Below are positions 5,171-6,574 of a DNA stretch of 6,574 bases, one piece after another; the first letter of the stretch is position 1; each line of letters begins with the position of its first letter. The notes below the pieces were generated by a model. The model did not search any database. It worked only from the letters and a program-made list of their open reading frames with translations, and had not been told where the DNA came from. This stretch comes from Candidatus Thorarchaeota archaeon MP11T_1 (GTDB lineage Archaea > Asgardarchaeota > Thorarchaeia > Thorarchaeales > Thorarchaeaceae): positions 1 to 6,574 of the forward strand of contig PJET01000030.1 of NCBI GenBank assembly GCA_002825515.1. The letters are read 5' to 3'. A program made the position numbers and the translations under genes.

Positions 5171-6307
5171 TTAGACCCTCACATTCCGCTCCGCGGCTTC
5201 CTCCAGTTTGTTGGCCAGAGCAGTCAGGGCTTCCACCAGATTATCCCTGGTACCAACCACAGATTCAGGAACCCTTTCTCGCATGAGTGCAGTGATCTCC
5301 ATCTTGACTCGTTTCTTCAGCTGAAGCAGAGGAATGGGAGTTTGCTTGATACTATTCGATTCTGCTTCCAGTTCTCTATAAGCATCAAGATGCTTGTCAA
5401 TCAGTTCGCTGGCAGCCGCACGATCCGCTGCGTCTCTCAGGTCCTGAGCCATCGAGCCGGTCAGATCGTCACACCCAGGAAGATACTGAATAGCCATGAT
5501 ATCATCCACCATGACTTTGTTGCGACCTTTTATTGCGGCAGAGGCTCTCAGCATCCTAAGGCACAGCACTGCAGTCCTAGGAGAAATGTTTATTCCCTTA
5601 GTTGCAGCATTACCAACGAGCGACGCCAGTGTATCCAGAACAGAACGCGGAATTTCCAGATCCTTTGCATGCTCCTGATATTCCCTCAGCTCACGCAGAC
5701 TCATCTTTGGAATGCTAGCTCTGTGAGTAACAACAGAGAACAACTCCGAGAAATCATCCATCTCGTACTTTTCCCATTCTACTCGCAGCTGCAGAAACCT
5801 TTCGATCAGAGCTTGAGCAGAAGGACCCATGCCTGCTACCTCATGAGGCTCACGGTTCGTGGCAGCTATAATAGAGAAAGTGCGCATAGGGAATTTCTGC
5901 CAACCGCTGTTGTATTGTCCGGAAGTTAGGACATATTTCAGGGCCATAAGAACATTGACCGGCGCATCGAAAATCTCTTCGAAGACAGCGATGTCCCAAT
6001 CCAAGAATGATCTTTCCAGATAATACTCAATCCTCTTATCTTTGGGATCATTGAGCTTGTTGAGATTGATGCCACCCCAGAGTTTATCCTCAGTCATGCC
6101 TTCTCCAAACATGACTACACCAGAAGAAACCCCGTCGATCATCTGGGCAATGTCATCAGCCACTTCAGACTTAGCGTGCCCGCCCGGGCCGAATAGAATA
6201 ACGTTCATTTTAGCGACCAAAGCCAAAGAAACTACTTCCATGATCTTCTCGGCTTTGACATATCTGGTGTCCAGCATGTTTCCCATTACGGGAAGGATTG
6301 CTCTCAT
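5171..6307 (-). CDS. MoxR-type AAA+ ATPase
   Basis: The 378-residue protein contains a complete AAA+ module of the MoxR type. Walker A is G40-P-G-G-H-A-K46-S47. The Walker B segment is IAVFE110-E111-I, with the canonical Asp replaced by Glu. Sensor 1 is AATN (148-151), the arginine finger is R170 in LIERF, and sensor 2 is R244 in SPRT. The region 281-378 is a charged helical C-terminal extension. Such proteins form hexameric rings that use ATP to remodel a target presented by a VWA partner, and the VWA gene follows immediately. The start at ATG 6307 has a GAAAGGA site upstream (spacer about eight bases). This is the first gene of the run, behind a structured noncoding leader. Alternatives such as a CobS/ChlI-type chelatase subunit are closely related. 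I prefer the general MoxR name because no cobalamin or chlorophyll gene is nearby. Confidence 0.93.
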   Translation of the reverse strand: MRAILPVMGNMLDTRYVKAEKIMEVVSLALVAKMNVILFGPGGHAKSEVADDIAQMIDGVSSGVVMFGEGMTEDKLWGGINLNKLNDPKDKRIEYYLERSFLDWDIAVFEEIFDAPVNVLMALKYVLTSGQYNSGWQKFPMRTFSIIAATNREPHEVAGMGPSAQALIERFLQLRVEWEKYEMDDFSELFSVVTHRASIPKMSLRELREYQEHAKDLEIPRSVLDTLASLVGNAATKGINISPRTAVLCLRMLRASAAIKGRNKVMVDDIMAIQYLPGCDDLTGSMAQDLRDAADRAAASELIDKHLDAYRELEAESNSIKQTPIPLLQLKKRVKMEITALMRERVPESVVGTRDNLVEALTALANKLEEAAERNVRV

Positions 6308-6334
6308 TTAATCATTCCTTTCAGTTTGTCCGTT

Positions 6335-6380
6335 GGGAGCGGGACGTTACTTTTATCCCTTTGGGTTCACGTCCCGCCCT
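6335..6380 (-). promoter_or_regulatory. Stem-loop in the 5' leader of the MoxR gene
   Basis: A perfect 9-bp inverted repeat (GCGGGACGT at 6339-6347 with ACGTCCCGC at 6369-6377) is extended by three further pairs across a bulged A. The 21-base loop holds a small CCC/GGG pairing. It lies about 30-70 bases before the MoxR start, so in the transcript it would form a stable leader hairpin. There is no long U-tract after it, so a simple terminator is unlikely. It could affect RNA stability or control expression, or be a protein-binding site in DNA. It matches no riboswitch class that I recognise. Confidence 0.6.
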
Positions 6381-6407
6381 GGTGTTAATCTACAATCTTT
6401 CTAATAC

Positions 6408-6435
6408 ATTTTAATCGTCATAAATAATAGTTTAA
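6408..6435 (-). promoter_or_regulatory. Weak candidate promoter for the MoxR-VWA run
   Basis: On the minus strand, TTAAAC (6430-6435) and TAAAAT (6408-6413) are separated by 16 bases. The second box matches the sigma-70 consensus at five of six positions, the first at only three of six. Transcription would start near 6400 and give a leader of roughly 95 bases containing the 6335-6380 stem-loop. The region is A+T-rich, so chance matches are common. Confidence 0.28.
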
Positions 6436-6452
6436 TAAAGGTGCCGATTAAA
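6410..6452. repeat. 8-bp inverted repeat bracketing the candidate promoter
   Basis: TTTAATCG at 6410-6417 and its exact reverse complement CGATTAAA at 6445-6452 flank the candidate promoter, the left arm overlapping its -10 box. The arm centres are 35 bases apart. Related TTAATC hexamers occur at 6308-6313 and 6385-6390. This could be a pair of operator half-sites or an RNA stem. No regulator can be named. Confidence 0.4.
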
Positions 6453-6461
6453 CGGCTTTTT
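6443..6461 (+). terminator. Possible short terminator on the plus strand
   Basis: GCCG (6443-6446) pairs with CGGC (6453-6456) around a six-base loop, followed by five T at 6457-6461. The stem has only four pairs, so it would be weak. No plus-strand gene is visible to its left, so its role is uncertain, and it may instead be part of the switching hairpin cluster that extends to 6485. Confidence 0.3.
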
Positions 6462-6465
6462 GGGG

Positions 6466-6485
6466 AAAAGCCCTATTGTTGGGCT
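6466..6485 (-). terminator. Possible terminator of an upstream minus-strand gene
   Basis: On the minus strand AGCCC (6481-6485) pairs with GGGCT (6469-6473) around a seven-base loop, and TTTT follows, counting the last stem base. It could end transcription coming from a gene right of the window. The stem is short and the T-run is broken by four C. Confidence 0.35.
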
Positions 6486-6574
6486 GGGTGTGGGATATTT
6501 TACTTTACTGTCTATCGTAAAGTGCCAACGCATGGTGCAGAGTCTAACTCACGCTCACCACAAACCAGCAAAAT
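6486..6574. other. Right-end stretch with no supported gene
   Basis: No supported gene is present. One minus frame is open from the edge for 20 codons to a TAG at 6512-6514 and could be the end of an upstream gene, but it is too short to judge. A possible nested hairpin pairs TGGTG (6533-6537) with CACCA (6556-6560), with GAGT (6540-6543) and ACTC (6547-6550) inside. This may be a structured RNA or chance. Confidence 0.4.

Noticed and set aside
5342..5929. 195-codon open frame on the plus strand
   Set aside because: It lies wholly inside the clear MoxR gene, has no convincing ribosome binding site, and its translation looks like a reverse-strand shadow.
3893..6307. CobS/CobT cobaltochelatase or magnesium chelatase subunits
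   Set aside because: These are related AAA+ and VWA families, but no large chelatase subunit or cobalamin or chlorophyll gene is present. The general MoxR-VWA name is safer.
6419..6426. CATAAATA on the plus strand, seven of eight matches to the T4-type late promoter
   Set aside because: It points away from all genes in the window and lies in A+T-rich DNA where such matches are common. No plus-strand gene is visible nearby.
6533..6560. tRNA-like fold suggested by the TGGTG/CACCA pairing
   Set aside because: No TTCRA arm or seven-pair acceptor stem is present, so it is at most a simple nested hairpin.
6532..6574. Plus-strand ATG with an open frame to the window edge
   Set aside because: It has only 14 codons and no Shine-Dalgarno site, so it is not distinguishable from chance.

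Overview
The window most likely comes from a tailed bacteriophage, probably one with a large genome, though a mobile or streamlined bacterial region cannot be excluded. Eleven genes, several of them very small, all lie on the minus strand. They touch or overlap (TGATG, ATGA and TAAATG junctions, plus overlaps of 11, 20 and 53 bases), and most have Shine-Dalgarno sites of the AAGGA/GAGG type. There are no rRNA, tRNA, transposase or CRISPR signals. No virion structural gene is present, so the phage assignment rests on gene density, the small unknown genes and the gene mix.

Transcription runs from right to left. At the right end, 6308-6574 is a noncoding, A+T-rich stretch. It holds a cluster of three mutually exclusive hairpins (6443-6485), a weak candidate promoter (6408-6435) bracketed by an 8-bp inverted repeat, and a 9-bp stem-loop (6335-6380) in the presumed 5' leader of the first gene.

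The core module follows as a tightly coupled run. It begins with a MoxR-type AAA+ ATPase (5171-6307), followed by a VWA-domain protein with a complete MIDAS metal site (3893-5170). Next come an unrecognised 159-aa protein (3411-3890) and a MYG1-family (UPF0160) DHH-like nuclease/hydrolase (2516-3409). MoxR and VWA proteins are a known functional pair: the ATPase, working as a ring, remodels or activates targets that the VWA partner recruits. Placing a MYG1-type enzyme and two unknown proteins in the same translationally coupled run is the most interesting feature of the window.

To the left come an unknown 137-aa protein, an unknown 256-aa protein with an acidic tail, a 61-aa very basic protein, a 205-aa protein with a CPxC motif, a 106-aa protein with two CxxC knuckles, a 43-aa single-pass membrane peptide, and the start of a Cys-rich small protein cut by the window edge. 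Three of these left-end genes have paired cysteines suggestive of small metal-binding modules. Two of the smallest genes (115-246, and 1-125 partial) were recovered by reading the minus strand from their ribosome binding sites.
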